Positions 8,416-16,881 of a DNA stretch of 42,698 nt are shown here, one piece after another. The position numbers were made by a program, and so were the translations under genes. Every line of letters starts with the position of its first letter. Position 1 is the stretch's first letter. The stretch spans positions 1-42,698 of the forward strand of contig NZ_JAAAXJ010000022.1 of the NCBI RefSeq assembly GCF_009910705.1, in the 5' to 3' direction. The stretch comes from Microvirga arsenatis. Lineage in GTDB: Bacteria > Pseudomonadota > Alphaproteobacteria > Rhizobiales > Beijerinckiaceae. The notes beneath the pieces are model-generated. The model had not been told where the DNA came from. It searched no databases and was given only the letters and a program-made list of their open reading frames with translations.

Positions 8416-9891
8416 CTACCTTTCAGGAGCCTTGAAATGGTCGCTCGTGCTGGCCTTGTCTCCATTGGAGAGATCGGTCAGGACGAAGTGGAGATCGGTG
8501 GAGGCCGAGGTCGGGTATGACGTGTCGGTGACGAGCACGCGGGCCTCCAGGGTCTGGTCCGGGCCGACGGTCACGATGGCGCGACCCTGCTGATCGAGCT
8601 CACCGCCGACGATGTCGATCTTGGCGTCGGCCAGGCCTTCCACCGTCAGGACATAGCGGCGCTCGTCGAGATGCTTGTTCGCGACGCGGATCGTGAACCC
8701 GTTGCGGATCGAGCCGTCGGAAAGGCGGACGAAGAGCGGATTACGGTCGTGCATCACGCTCAGATAGATGTTCTGCCGCAGGGCGAGCGACGTGACCATG
8801 ATCGAGCCGACCACGGCGATGATGCCGGCGTAGAACAGGGTGCGGGGGCGCACGATGCGGCGCACCTCCGGACGGCCTTCCATCCGCGCCTTGACGTTCA
8901 TGTCGGTGTCGTAGGCGATGAGTCCTTCCGGGCGGCCGATCTTCGTCATCACCGAGTTGCAGGCATCGATGCACAGGCCGCACTGAATGCAGTCGAGCTG
9001 CAGGCCCTTGCGGATGTCGACGCCGGTGGGGCAGACATTGACGCATTGATTGCAGTCGATGCAGTCACCGGCCGGCAACCCCTGCAGCTTCAGAGCCTCG
9101 TTCTTCTTCATAGAGCCGCGCGGCTCGCCCCGGTCGTAACGGTAGGTGACGTTCAGGGCATATTCGTCCGTGAGCGCGGCCTGAATCCGGGGCCACGGGC
9201 ACATATAGGTGCAGACCTGCTCGCGCATCCATCCGGCAAGCGTGTAGGTCGTGAAGGTGAGAATGCCGATCCAGGTATAGGCTAGGAGAGGCGCCTGGAG
9301 CGTCGCCAGCTCGTAGACCAAGGTCGGCGCGTCGGCGAAATAGAGCACCCAGGCGCCGCCGGTCCACCAGGCGATCATCAGCCAGACGAAGTGCTTAAGG
9401 CTCTTTCGGGCGGCCGTCTGGAGGGTGAGCTTCTGCCGGTCGTTGCGCATCCGCTCGCGGCGGTCGCCCTCGATCCAGCGCTCCACCGCGTAGAACAGGT
9501 CCGTCCAGACGGTCTGCGGGCAGAGATAGCCGCACCAGATGCGCCCGGCGACCGCATTCATGAGGAATAGCGCCAGCGACGCGAGAACCAGGAGACCGGT
9601 GATGTAATAGACCTCCTGCGGCCAGATCTCGATGAAGAAGAAGTAGAAGCGGCCGTTCGCCAAGTCGACCAGGATGGCTTGGTCCGGCGCGTTGGGACCA
9701 CGGTCCCAGCGGATGAAGGGCAGGAAGTAGTAGATGCCGAGAGTGACGGCGAGCAGGATCCATTTGATCGTGCGGAAGCGGCCCTTCACCGCCTGAGGGT
9801 AGATCTGCTTGCGAGGAACATAGAGCGGAGCCTCGTCGGCAGGGGCCGCGCTGGCTGCTCCAAGTGGATGGGAAAGGGGGGTGTCAGCCAT
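8416..9891 (-). CDS. ccoG: Cytochrome oxidase accessory iron-sulfur protein CcoG/FixG
   Basis: A 491-aa membrane protein with several helices and two 4Fe-4S motifs (Cys277/280/283/287 and Cys301/304/307/311). NapH-like CGYLCP and CTYMCPW motifs are also present, and a C-terminal immunoglobulin-like domain covers about 375-490. In Rhodobacter, CcoG has been described as a cupric reductase that supplies Cu(I) for cbb3 assembly. The ATG at 9891 (MADTPLSH) was chosen because an exact FixK box is centred at 9962.5. A class II FNR-type promoter would then start transcription near 9921, about 30 nt upstream. A longer GTG start at 9954 would lie upstream of that start site. The ribosome site is weak (ACGGAT). 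First gene of ccoGHIS-ccoA. Confidence 0.95.
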   Translation of the reverse strand: MADTPLSHPLGAASAAPADEAPLYVPRKQIYPQAVKGRFRTIKWILLAVTLGIYYFLPFIRWDRGPNAPDQAILVDLANGRFYFFFIEIWPQEVYYITGLLVLASLALFLMNAVAGRIWCGYLCPQTVWTDLFYAVERWIEGDRRERMRNDRQKLTLQTAARKSLKHFVWLMIAWWTGGAWVLYFADAPTLVYELATLQAPLLAYTWIGILTFTTYTLAGWMREQVCTYMCPWPRIQAALTDEYALNVTYRYDRGEPRGSMKKNEALKLQGLPAGDCIDCNQCVNVCPTGVDIRKGLQLDCIQCGLCIDACNSVMTKIGRPEGLIAYDTDMNVKARMEGRPEVRRIVRPRTLFYAGIIAVVGSIMVTSLALRQNIYLSVMHDRNPLFVRLSDGSIRNGFTIRVANKHLDERRYVLTVEGLADAKIDIVGGELDQQGRAIVTVGPDQTLEARVLVTDTSYPTSASTDLHFVLTDLSNGDKASTSDHFKAPER

Positions 9892-9955
9892 CGAATCCGT
9901 TGCAAACCGCTTTGATAGGGTAGCGATGGAATACGACGGGGCTGGCCAAGACACC

Positions 9956-9969
9956 TTGATTCAAATCAA
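9956..9969 (-). promoter_or_regulatory. FNR/FixK box upstream of ccoG
   Basis: TTGATTCAAATCAA is a perfect match to the TTGAT-N4-ATCAA consensus. Its centre is about 71 bp from the ccoG ATG, leaving space for activation at -41.5 and a leader of about 30 nt. Predicted to bind the FixK encoded at 3577-4257. Confidence 0.92.
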
Positions 9970-9972
9970 GCC

Positions 9973-9998
9973 GCGGCCGGAGGTTGCCCTCCGGCCGC
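9973..9998. terminator. GC-rich hairpin between ccoP and ccoG
   Basis: An 11-bp perfect stem (GCGGCCGGAGG with CCTCCGGCCGC) closes a 4-nt loop, 27 nt past the ccoP stop and 3 bp from the FixK box of ccoG. No T-run follows on the - strand, so it may be an imperfect terminator or a 3' stabilising structure that separates ccoNOQP from ccoGHIS output. Confidence 0.6.
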
Positions 9999-10024
9999 CT
10001 GACGGGTCAGAACCCGGATTTTTC

Positions 10025-10909
10025 TCAGGGCCGCTGGTCGCCGCCCAGGGAATGGACATACAGCGTCAGGGCCTTGATGGTCGTGTCGTCCAAACGGCCG
10101 TGCCAGGCCGGCATCACGCCGCCGCGGCCATTGTGGAGACCTTCCATGATCGTCGCCTTGTCGGAGCCGAACAGCCAGATCTTGTCCGTCAGGTTCGGGG
10201 CGCCGAGTTCCTGCATGCCCTGGCCCTTGTCGCCGTGGCAGGCCGCGCAGTTGTCGGCATAAACCTTGGCGCCGGCCTTCAGGTCGGCCGACTTGCCGAT
10301 CGGCAGGCCCGAGAGGGAGAGCACGTAGTCTGCCACGTGCGAGAGTTCCTCGCGCTTGAGCATACCGTCGCGACCGAAGGCCGGCATGGTGCCGGAATGG
10401 CCCTGGTCGCTGGTCGAGCGGGCCCCGAACCGGATCGTCTGTTCGACCTGCGCGAGGGAGCCGCCCCACAGCCAGTCGTCGTCGTTCAGGTTCGGGTAGC
10501 CCTTGGCGCCCGCGCCGCCGGCCCCATGGCAGGGAGCGCAGTTGTCGCCGAAGGCGGCCTTGCCCTGAGCCCGCGCGAAGGCGAACAGCTCGGGGCTCTG
10601 CTTGATCTCGTCGAGCGAGCTGGCGGCGAGCTTTGCCGTCATGCCCGAACGCTGCTGCTTGAGGGCGTTGAGATCAGCCACCACCGCCTCGCGCGAGTGC
10701 CATCCGAGAAAGCCCTTGGTGTAGGAGGACACCAGAGGGATGGCAGGATAGGCGATGGCGTAGAGGACCGCCCAGACGATGGTCAGGTAGAAGGTCCAAA
10801 GCCACCAGCGCGGCAGCGGATTGTTGAGCTCCTGAATATCGTCCCAGGTGTGCCCAGTGGTGGTGACGCCGGTGACGGCATCGACCTGTTCGTGAGTCTC
10901 ATGGGCCAT
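10025..10909 (-). CDS. ccoP: cbb3 oxidase diheme cytochrome c subunit CcoP
   Basis: A 294-aa membrane-anchored subunit that passes electrons to CcoO/CcoN. The N-terminus includes DDIQELNNPLPRWW, typical of CcoP, followed by a membrane helix at about residues 36-60. Two c-heme sites follow: Cys124-xx-Cys127-His128 and Cys221-xx-Cys224-His225. Candidate axial Met residues lie downstream (for example in GTMPAFG and VMPAWHG). The ATG follows the ccoQ stop by 3 nt. It is the last gene of the ccoNOQP operon; a strong hairpin lies just beyond its stop. Confidence 0.96.
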   Translation of the reverse strand: MAHETHEQVDAVTGVTTTGHTWDDIQELNNPLPRWWLWTFYLTIVWAVLYAIAYPAIPLVSSYTKGFLGWHSREAVVADLNALKQQRSGMTAKLAASSLDEIKQSPELFAFARAQGKAAFGDNCAPCHGAGGAGAKGYPNLNDDDWLWGGSLAQVEQTIRFGARSTSDQGHSGTMPAFGRDGMLKREELSHVADYVLSLSGLPIGKSADLKAGAKVYADNCAACHGDKGQGMQELGAPNLTDKIWLFGSDKATIMEGLHNGRGGVMPAWHGRLDDTTIKALTLYVHSLGGDQRP

Positions 10910-10912
10910 GGT

Positions 10913-11068
10913 TCAGTCCTCCTGGAGAGGCATGCGGGAGGCCGCATCGAAGCGGTCCTTCCGAGAGGGAGCGAGGGCGTAGATCAGCACGATCGCGAAA
11001 ACGGCGACGAAGTAGATGAGCCCCCAGGTTTGGGCGAATTCAGCGAAGAACTTGTATGCGGCTGGCAT
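10913..11068 (-). CDS. ccoQ: cbb3 oxidase small subunit CcoQ
   Basis: A 51-aa protein beginning MPAAYKFFAEFAQTWGLIYF, with a single membrane helix (about residues 15-32) and a basic-to-acidic tail (PSRKDRFDAASRMPLQED). This pattern (a short polar N-terminus, one helix, and a PxxKxxFDxAA motif after the helix) is that of CcoQ/FixQ, which stabilises the oxidase complex. It lies exactly between ccoO (12 nt gap) and ccoP (3 nt gap). Overlooked easily because of its size. Confidence 0.93.
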   Translation of the reverse strand: MPAAYKFFAEFAQTWGLIYFVAVFAIVLIYALAPSRKDRFDAASRMPLQED

Positions 11069-11080
11069 GATCGTCTGTCC

Positions 11081-11815
11081 TCAGCGCACGTTGGCCTTGT
11101 TGTCGTAGAGCTTGAAGTCCACCTGCGTGCCGAGCATCTGCAGATAGGCAATCAGGGCGTCGGCCTCCGTGACCTTCTGCGGGTTTCCGTCGAAGTTGCG
11201 CGACTGAGCGTTCGGGTAGCGGCTGGCGAGATCGGCCGTGTTCGGATCGTCTGCGTTGGCCTGGGTGCGGATGTCGCTCTCCGCCTTCCTGACCATCTCC
11301 TCGGTGTAGGGAACGCCTAGGGTGGCCTGGACCTTCAGGTCCTGTGCGATGGCCTTCGCGTCGAGCTCGGTCTGCTCGAGCCAGGGATAGCTCGGCATGA
11401 TCGAGCCTGGCACCACGGCGCGGGGATCCTTCAGGTGGTCCCGGTGCCAGTCGTCGGAATACTTGTTTCCGAGACGGGCGAGGTCCGGGCCGGTGCGCTT
11501 GGAGCCCCACTGGAACGGCCGGTCGTAGATGCTCTCGGCGGCCAGGGAGTAGTGACCGTAACGCTCCACCTCGTCACGGAGCGGGCGGACCATCTGGCTG
11601 TGGCAGTTGTAGCAGCCTTCCCGCACATAGATGTTGCGGCCGGCCAGCTCGAGGGGAGTGTAGGGCCTGATGCCTTCCACCTTCTCGATGGTGCTCTTCA
11701 GGTAGAAGAGGGGCACGATCTCCACGAGGCCGCCGATGGAAATGACGATCAGCACGCCGATGATGAGGATGATCGAGTTGGTCTCGAAGATTTTATGACG
11801 GGACCAGAGTGACAT
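11081..11815 (-). CDS. ccoO: cbb3 oxidase monoheme cytochrome c subunit CcoO
   Basis: A 244-aa membrane-anchored cytochrome c. An N-terminal helix (about residues 13-36) is followed by a periplasmic domain with the heme site Cys68-xx-Cys71-His72 in the context [13 protein letters not shown], which is nearly invariant in CcoO. The axial Met is probably in [10 protein letters not shown]. It carries electrons from CcoP to CcoN. It follows ccoN after a 12-nt gap and precedes ccoQ. Length is normal. Confidence 0.96.
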   Translation of the reverse strand: MSLWSRHKIFETNSIILIIGVLIVISIGGLVEIVPLFYLKSTIEKVEGIRPYTPLELAGRNIYVREGCYNCHSQMVRPLRDEVERYGHYSLAAESIYDRPFQWGSKRTGPDLARLGNKYSDDWHRDHLKDPRAVVPGSIMPSYPWLEQTELDAKAIAQDLKVQATLGVPYTEEMVRKAESDIRTQANADDPNTADLASRYPNAQSRNFDGNPQKVTEADALIAYLQMLGTQVDFKLYDNKANVR

Positions 11816-11827
11816 GGTCGGGTTCCT

Positions 11828-13492
11828 TTACTCTGCGGCGATCAGCGCGGGCCGGGTGACTTGCACTTCTTCCTCGGCCTCCTGACCGGCCGAGATCGTC
11901 TTCCAGACGTTCCAGGCCATGATCAGGGAACCGGCCACGAAGAGCGCGCCGCCGAGTGCACGGATGACGTAGAAGGGATGCATGGCCTCGACGGTCTCGA
12001 TGAACGAGTACTCGAGGAAGCCGAGGCTGGTGTAGGCGCGCCACATGAGGCCCTGAAGGATGCCCGCAACCCACATCGACGAGATGTACAGGACGATGCC
12101 GAGCGTCGAGATCCAGAAGTGCCAGGAGACGGCCTTCATGGAGTACAGCTCCTTCTTGTTCCACAGCCACGGAACGAGGCAGTAGATCGCGCCGAAGGAG
12201 ACGTAGGCCACCCAGCCCAGAGCGCCGGAATGCACGTGGCCGATGGTCCAGTCGGTATAGTGCGACAGGGAGTTCACGGCCTTCACGGACATGAGCGGGC
12301 CTTCGAAGGTCGACATGCCGTAGAAGGCGACCGACACGACCATCAGGCGCAGCACCGGATCCGTGCGGAGCTTGTCCCAGGCGCCGGAAAGGGTCATCAG
12401 GCCGTTGATCATGCCGCCCCAGGAGGGCATCCACAGCATGACCGAGAACACCATGCCGAGCGTCTGGGCCCAGTCGGGCAGGGCCGTGTAATGGAGGTGG
12501 TGGGGACCTGCCCAGATGTACATGAAGATCAGGGCCCAGAAGTGGATGATGGAGAGGCGGTAGGAATAGACCGGCCGCTCGGCCCGCTTCGGGATGAAGT
12601 AGTACATGATCGCGAGGAAGCCGGCGGTGAGGAAGAAGCCGACCGCGTTATGGCCGTACCACCACTGAACCAGGGCATCCTGCACCCCCGACCACACGAT
12701 GTAGCTCTTGGGCGAGAACGGCGAGACGGGGATCGTCGCGTTGTTGCCCAGATGCAGGACCGCAATGGTCAGGATGAAGGCGAGATAGAACCAGTTTGCC
12801 ACATAGATGTGGGGCTCCTTGCGGCGCATGACCGTGCCGAGGAAGACGAGGAAGTAGGCGACCCACACGACCGTCAGCCACAGGTCGGCATACCACTCGG
12901 GCTCGGCGTATTCCTTGCCCTGGGTGATGCCGAGCAGGTAGCCCGTGCCCGCGATGACGATGAAGAAGTTGTAGCCCAGCACCACGAACCAGGGTGCGAT
13001 ATCGCCGGCGAGGCGGGCGCGGCAGGTGCGCTGCACCACGTAGAACGACGAGGCGATCAGCACGTTGCCGCCGAAGGCGAAGATCACCGCCGAGGTGTGC
13101 AGCGGCCTCATGCGCCCGAAGGACAGCCAGGCGGTGTCGAGGTTGAGCGCCGGGAAGGCCAGCTGGGTCGCGATCAGCAGGCCGATCGCGAACCCGGCGA
13201 TGCCCCAGATGACGGAGGCGACGGTCGCAAACTTGACCGGCCCCATGTTGTAGTTCGGCTTGCCGCCGATGGTGAGCGGAGGCAGCTGAGCGGGACGCTC
13301 ATGATACCGGTTCACGATCGCGAACACGGACGCGACGCTGGCCGCTGCGAAGAGGTAGGCATGGAAGGCGTATTCAGGGGTATAGGCCTTCGCCGCGATG
13401 ATGATGCTGAGGAGTGCCAGGCCGGCAAAGGCCAGGGCCGAGCCCGCTTCGCCGAAGGTCATTCCTTTTGAGGGTGCTGCCGCTTGAGCCAT
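11828..13492 (-). CDS. ccoN: cbb3-type cytochrome c oxidase catalytic subunit CcoN
   Basis: A 554-aa heme-copper oxidase subunit I with about 12 membrane helices; it reduces oxygen to water at very low oxygen levels. Visible ligands include His132 (low-spin heme region MRPLHTSA), His281 (CuB, WWYGHNAV), the His331-His332 CuB pair in [10 protein letters not shown], and the late heme histidines in [12 protein letters not shown]. The ATG at 13492 (MAQAAAPS) has AAAAGG 9 nt upstream; a TTG 30 nt earlier has no good ribosome site. First gene of ccoNOQP. An exact FixK box lies 86-99 bp upstream of the start. Confidence 0.97.
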   Translation of the reverse strand: MAQAAAPSKGMTFGEAGSALAFAGLALLSIIIAAKAYTPEYAFHAYLFAAASVASVFAIVNRYHERPAQLPPLTIGGKPNYNMGPVKFATVASVIWGIAGFAIGLLIATQLAFPALNLDTAWLSFGRMRPLHTSAVIFAFGGNVLIASSFYVVQRTCRARLAGDIAPWFVVLGYNFFIVIAGTGYLLGITQGKEYAEPEWYADLWLTVVWVAYFLVFLGTVMRRKEPHIYVANWFYLAFILTIAVLHLGNNATIPVSPFSPKSYIVWSGVQDALVQWWYGHNAVGFFLTAGFLAIMYYFIPKRAERPVYSYRLSIIHFWALIFMYIWAGPHHLHYTALPDWAQTLGMVFSVMLWMPSWGGMINGLMTLSGAWDKLRTDPVLRLMVVSVAFYGMSTFEGPLMSVKAVNSLSHYTDWTIGHVHSGALGWVAYVSFGAIYCLVPWLWNKKELYSMKAVSWHFWISTLGIVLYISSMWVAGILQGLMWRAYTSLGFLEYSFIETVEAMHPFYVIRALGGALFVAGSLIMAWNVWKTISAGQEAEEEVQVTRPALIAAE

Positions 13493-13577
13493 AGGCTTCA
13501 ACCTTTTGGAGATTATCGGCAAAGCCTTGAGCTTTACCGTCAGCAGACTCGTTTATGTGCGACGCACCCAAGAGGCA

Positions 13578-13591
13578 TTGATGCAGATCAA
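13578..13591 (-). promoter_or_regulatory. FNR/FixK box upstream of ccoN
   Basis: TTGATGCAGATCAA matches TTGAT-N4-ATCAA perfectly. With activation at -41.5 the transcript would start near 13543, about 50 nt before the ccoN ATG. Predicted target of the local FixK. Besides this box, the intergenic stretch up to the IclR gene holds only a small hairpin. Confidence 0.92.
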
Positions 13592-13744
13592 ACGAGCGCT
13601 GCGCCCACCTGCCATCGTCGGCTGGCCGGGCAGAGCGGTCGACAGCTGCCTAGGGAAATTTACTTTTTCAATCAGTATGTTGCATGATCGTTGCAGCGGC
13701 TGCAGGGAGCAGTCGCTCGTGCTAAGGTCCCTATCGCTGCGGTG

Positions 13745-13764
13745 GGCGGAGCCGTCGCTCCGCC
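13745..13764. terminator. Hairpin after the IclR gene
   Basis: GGCGGAGC and GCTCCGCC form an 8-bp perfect stem with loop CGTC, 27 nt beyond the stop of the - strand IclR gene. There is no T-run, so it is only a possible terminator between that gene and the ccoN promoter region. Confidence 0.45.
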
Positions 13765-13791
13765 GAGCAGGGGTGAACCAAGGCGCAGAAG

Positions 13792-14574
13792 CTAGAGCGT
13801 ATAGCGCAATGCGTCGCTGGCGGATCTGAGGGCAGGAAGGAAGCGCCCGGTCATCTCGTCGGCCGAAATCCGGCCCGCCTGAGCGCTGAGGTTGAGGGCG
13901 ATGGTCACCTGACCGTTCTTCTGAACCACCGGCACGGCGATGGAGCGCAGCCCGAATTCGAGCTCCTCGTTGACGAGGGAATAGCCCTGGTTCCGGACGG
14001 ATTCCAGAATTGCACGGAGCTTGGCCTTGTCGGTGACGGTCTTCGGAGTTCTGGGTTCGAGGTGGACCCGCCGAAGGTAGGCCTCCAATTCCTGCTCAGG
14101 CTGATAGGCCAGGATCGCACGGCCGAGCGAGGTGCAATAGGCCGGCAGGCGGCTGCCGACGCCCAGGCCGATAGACATGATCCGGCGCGTTGCGGAGCGG
14201 GCGATATAGACGATGTCGTCCCCGTCGAGGATCGCGGCCGAGCTCGACTCGCCCGTTTCCTCCGAGACTCGTTCCAGAAAAGGCTGCACCCGTGCCGGCA
14301 GGGAGGCGGAGGACAGATAGGCATAACCGAGCCTCAGAATGCGTGGGCTAAGACTGAAGTAGCGCCCGTCGAAATCCGCATAGTTCAGCTTGGTCAGCGT
14401 CAGGAGATAGCGTCTTGCCGCCGCCCGGCTGATGCCCGTCAGCCTCGCCACGTCGGAGAGGGTCAGACGCGGGCGGTTCGCATCGAAGGCCTCGATGACC
14501 AGCAGGCCTTTCTCGAGACTCGCAACGAAATCCCGATCCATGCTTGCCGCGTCGTCGCTCTGCTGATGCTGCAT
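13792..14574 (-). CDS. pcaR: IclR-family regulator of protocatechuate catabolism
   Basis: A 260-aa IclR-family protein with an N-terminal winged helix-turn-helix (about residues 12-75, including LTLSDVARLTGISRAAARRY) and a C-terminal effector domain (about 85-258, including YCTSLGRAILA). The closest known types are PcaR, PcaU and PobR, which bind protocatechuate or beta-ketoadipate and activate pca genes. It is divergent from the ABC-pca operon, which supports that role. The ATG at 14574 (MQHQQSDD) was chosen because GGAGA lies about 4 nt upstream; a longer version starting at 14622 would extend into the operator region. Whether it is PcaR-like (beta-ketoadipate) or PcaU-like (protocatechuate) cannot be told by eye. 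Confidence 0.85.
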   Translation of the reverse strand: MQHQQSDDAASMDRDFVASLEKGLLVIEAFDANRPRLTLSDVARLTGISRAAARRYLLTLTKLNYADFDGRYFSLSPRILRLGYAYLSSASLPARVQPFLERVSEETGESSSAAILDGDDIVYIARSATRRIMSIGLGVGSRLPAYCTSLGRAILAYQPEQELEAYLRRVHLEPRTPKTVTDKAKLRAILESVRNQGYSLVNEELEFGLRSIAVPVVQKNGQVTIALNLSAQAGRISADEMTGRFLPALRSASDALRYTL

Positions 14575-14660
14575 TCCGTTCTCCAGGAGAGGTGCGCTGA
14601 ACTTTGGTAGCCTTGACACCATTGCCCTGAATCATACTTCATGTGCGATATATCTTTCAA

Positions 14661-14677
14661 TGTTCGCAAAGCGCACA
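14661..14677. promoter_or_regulatory. Candidate operator of the IclR/PcaR regulator
   Basis: TGTTCGCAAAGCGCACA is a near-perfect 17-bp palindrome (6 of 7 arm positions) in the divergent intergenic region. It resembles, from memory, the Pseudomonas PcaR site GTTCGATAATCGCAC (12 of 15 identities). A further half-site-like GTGCGATA lies 18 bp to its left, at 14643-14650. Confidence 0.6.
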
Positions 14678-14752
14678 CAGGCTAGACATTAGAACGAGAA
14701 GACCGCGATCCTTTCAAGCGAGATCGGGGCTGTTGAGAGGGAGGAGAAGGAA

Positions 14753-15934
14753 ATGAAGGTTGCTAAGAAGATCCTGGGCGTCGCCGTGGGCGCCCTCCTG
14801 CTGGGCTCCGTCCCCGCCATGGCCGAGACGATCAAGGTCGGCATCATCGGTCCGTTCTCCGGACCCTTCGCCCTTCAGGGTAAGAACTTCCAGGCGGGCG
14901 TCGAAGCCTACATGGCGCTGAACGGGAAATCAGTGAAGGGCCATGAGATCGAGGTCATCTACCGCGACCTGCCGGCGGCCAATCCGGCTCAGTCCCGGGC
15001 CCTCGCGCAGGAGCTGATCGTCAAGGATAAGGTGCAGTATCTGGGCGGCGTCTACTTCACGCCCGATGCCATGGCCATCACCCCGCTGCTGAAGCAGGCG
15101 AACACGCCTCTCGTGATCTTCAATGCGGCGACCTCCGCCATCATGACCCAGTCGCCTTTCGTGGTGCGCACATCCTTCACGACGGCGCAGACCACGACTC
15201 CGCTGGGCAAGATTGCGGTCGAGCGCGGGGTGAAGAAGGTGATCTCGGCCGTGAGCGACTACGGGCCGGGCGTCGATGCGGAAAACGCCTTCAAGAAGGC
15301 CTTCGAGGCGGCGGGCGGAAAGGTGGTTGAAGCCGTCAGGATGCCGCTGAACACCACCGACTTCAGCCCGATCATGCAGCGCGTGCGCGATTCCGGCGCC
15401 GAAGCCGTGTTCGCCTTCCTGCCGTCAGGCCCCACCACCCTCGGGTTCGTGAAGGCCTACAACGAGACCGGCTTGAAACAGGCCGGCATCAAGTTCTTCG
15501 CTCCCGGCGACCTGACCCAGGAATCCGACCTGCCGGCGCTCGGCGACGCGGCCTTGGGCCTGCTCACGACCTTCCACTACTCCGTCTCCCACGATTCTCC
15601 CGAGAACAAGCGCTTCGTCGAGGCCGCGACCAAGGCCATCGGCAGTGTCGAGCAGCTCTCCTTCCCGGCCGTGGGCGCGTTCGACGGCATGCATGTCATC
15701 TACAAGATGATCGAGGCGACGGATGGCAAGCAGGACGCCCAGAAGGCCGTCGATGCGGTGAAGGGCATGGCCTGGACCAGCCCACGCGGTCCGGTGAGCA
15801 TCGACGCCGAAACCCGCCACATTACGGAGAACATCTACCTGCGCGAGGTGGCGAAGGGTCCGGACGGCAAGACCTACAACAAGGAGATCCAGACCTTCCC
15901 GAACCAGAAGGATCCTGGTCTCGCCACCCAGTAG
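14753..15934 (+). CDS. ABC transporter substrate-binding protein for aromatic acids (LivK-like)
   Basis: A 393-aa periplasmic binding protein of the branched-chain-amino-acid type (Peripl_BP_6 fold). A signal peptide (residues 1-24, cleavage after PAMA) is followed by the typical start KVGIIGPFSGPFALQG. Strong ribosome site GGAGGAGAAGG before the ATG. It is the first gene of a run that continues through two permeases, two ATPases and the complete pca set. The probable ligand is therefore protocatechuate, 4-hydroxybenzoate or a related acid; this is an inference from context, since amino-acid and aromatic-acid members of the family cannot be separated by eye. Confidence 0.88.
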   Translation: MKVAKKILGVAVGALLLGSVPAMAETIKVGIIGPFSGPFALQGKNFQAGVEAYMALNGKSVKGHEIEVIYRDLPAANPAQSRALAQELIVKDKVQYLGGVYFTPDAMAITPLLKQANTPLVIFNAATSAIMTQSPFVVRTSFTTAQTTTPLGKIAVERGVKKVISAVSDYGPGVDAENAFKKAFEAAGGKVVEAVRMPLNTTDFSPIMQRVRDSGAEAVFAFLPSGPTTLGFVKAYNETGLKQAGIKFFAPGDLTQESDLPALGDAALGLLTTFHYSVSHDSPENKRFVEAATKAIGSVEQLSFPAVGAFDGMHVIYKMIEATDGKQDAQKAVDAVKGMAWTSPRGPVSIDAETRHITENIYLREVAKGPDGKTYNKEIQTFPNQKDPGLATQ

Positions 15935-16016
15935 GGCAGGCACCCACCAGCCCGACAAGGCGCGGCTCTGCTGAGCCCGCCCTGCCTTCAGCAGGACCGA
16001 TAGACCGGAAGCCCTG

Positions 16017-16880
16017 ATGCAGACTGCCCTCAGCATAGCCATCGATGCCTTTGCCTATGGCATGGCGCTCTTCATCATCTGCATCGGCCTGTCCCTGACC
16101 ATGGGCCTCATGCGGGTCGTGAACCTGGCGCATGGCGCCTTCGCCATGATTGCCGGCTACATCGCTTCCTATGCAGCGAGGGATCTTGGTCTCGGCTACG
16201 CCGTGGCGATCTTCCTGGCGATCATCGGGACCATTGTGATCTCGATCCCCCTGGAGAGGCTCCTCTACCGGCGGATCTACGGCAGCCCGGAACTCACGCA
16301 GGTGCTGATGACCATCGGCATCACCTTCTGCGTGATCGGCATCACCAACTACTTCTTCGGTCCGACCCTGAAGACCATTCCGCTTCCCGGAAGCCTGACG
16401 CAGCCCGTGGATGTCGGGTTCCGCACCATCGCCGGGCACAGGCTCTTCGTCGTGGCCTGCGGACTCGTGGTGGCGGGCGGCCTCTGGTTCCTGATCGAGA
16501 GGACCTCCTTCGGAATCAAGCTGCGGGCCACCGTCGACAATGCAGCCATGGCCGATGCCCTCGGCGTCCGGACGCAGGTGGTCTATGCGATCAGCTTCGC
16601 CATCGCCATCGGTCTCGCGGCGCTCGGCGGCGTGGTTGGCGCCGAGTTCCTGCCCATCGAGCCCTACTATGCCCTGCGCTACATGGTGACGTTCCTGGTC
16701 GTGGTATCCGTGGGCGGTGCCGGGTCGATCCTCGGTGCCGTGGTCGCCTGTCTCCTCCTCGGCGCCGTGGACACCACCGGGCGCTACCTGATGCCGGAAT
16801 TTGGCAATTTCTTCTTCTATGCCGCCGTCATCGCCATCGTCTGCGTGTTCCCGCGCGGCTTCTTCGGAAGGGCTCAGTAA
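16017..16880 (+). CDS. ABC transporter permease, LivH type
   Basis: A 287-aa inner-membrane permease with about eight helices, starting with LSIAIDAFAYGMALFIICIG and containing the family signature GLMRVVNLAHGAFAM. The segment GLAALGGVVGAEF in the second half is the usual EAA-like coupling region. It is the first of two permeases of the branched-chain-type importer encoded by this operon. It lies 82 bp after the binding protein and ends 1 bp before the next permease. Confidence 0.9.
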   Translation: MQTALSIAIDAFAYGMALFIICIGLSLTMGLMRVVNLAHGAFAMIAGYIASYAARDLGLGYAVAIFLAIIGTIVISIPLERLLYRRIYGSPELTQVLMTIGITFCVIGITNYFFGPTLKTIPLPGSLTQPVDVGFRTIAGHRLFVVACGLVVAGGLWFLIERTSFGIKLRATVDNAAMADALGVRTQVVYAISFAIAIGLAALGGVVGAEFLPIEPYYALRYMVTFLVVVSVGGAGSILGAVVACLLLGAVDTTGRYLMPEFGNFFFYAAVIAIVCVFPRGFFGRAQ

Positions 16881-16881
16881 G

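Noticed and set aside
11861..13471. 536-codon + strand open frame opposite ccoN
   Set aside because: Antisense to a certain gene; the translation is charged and low in complexity with no family features.
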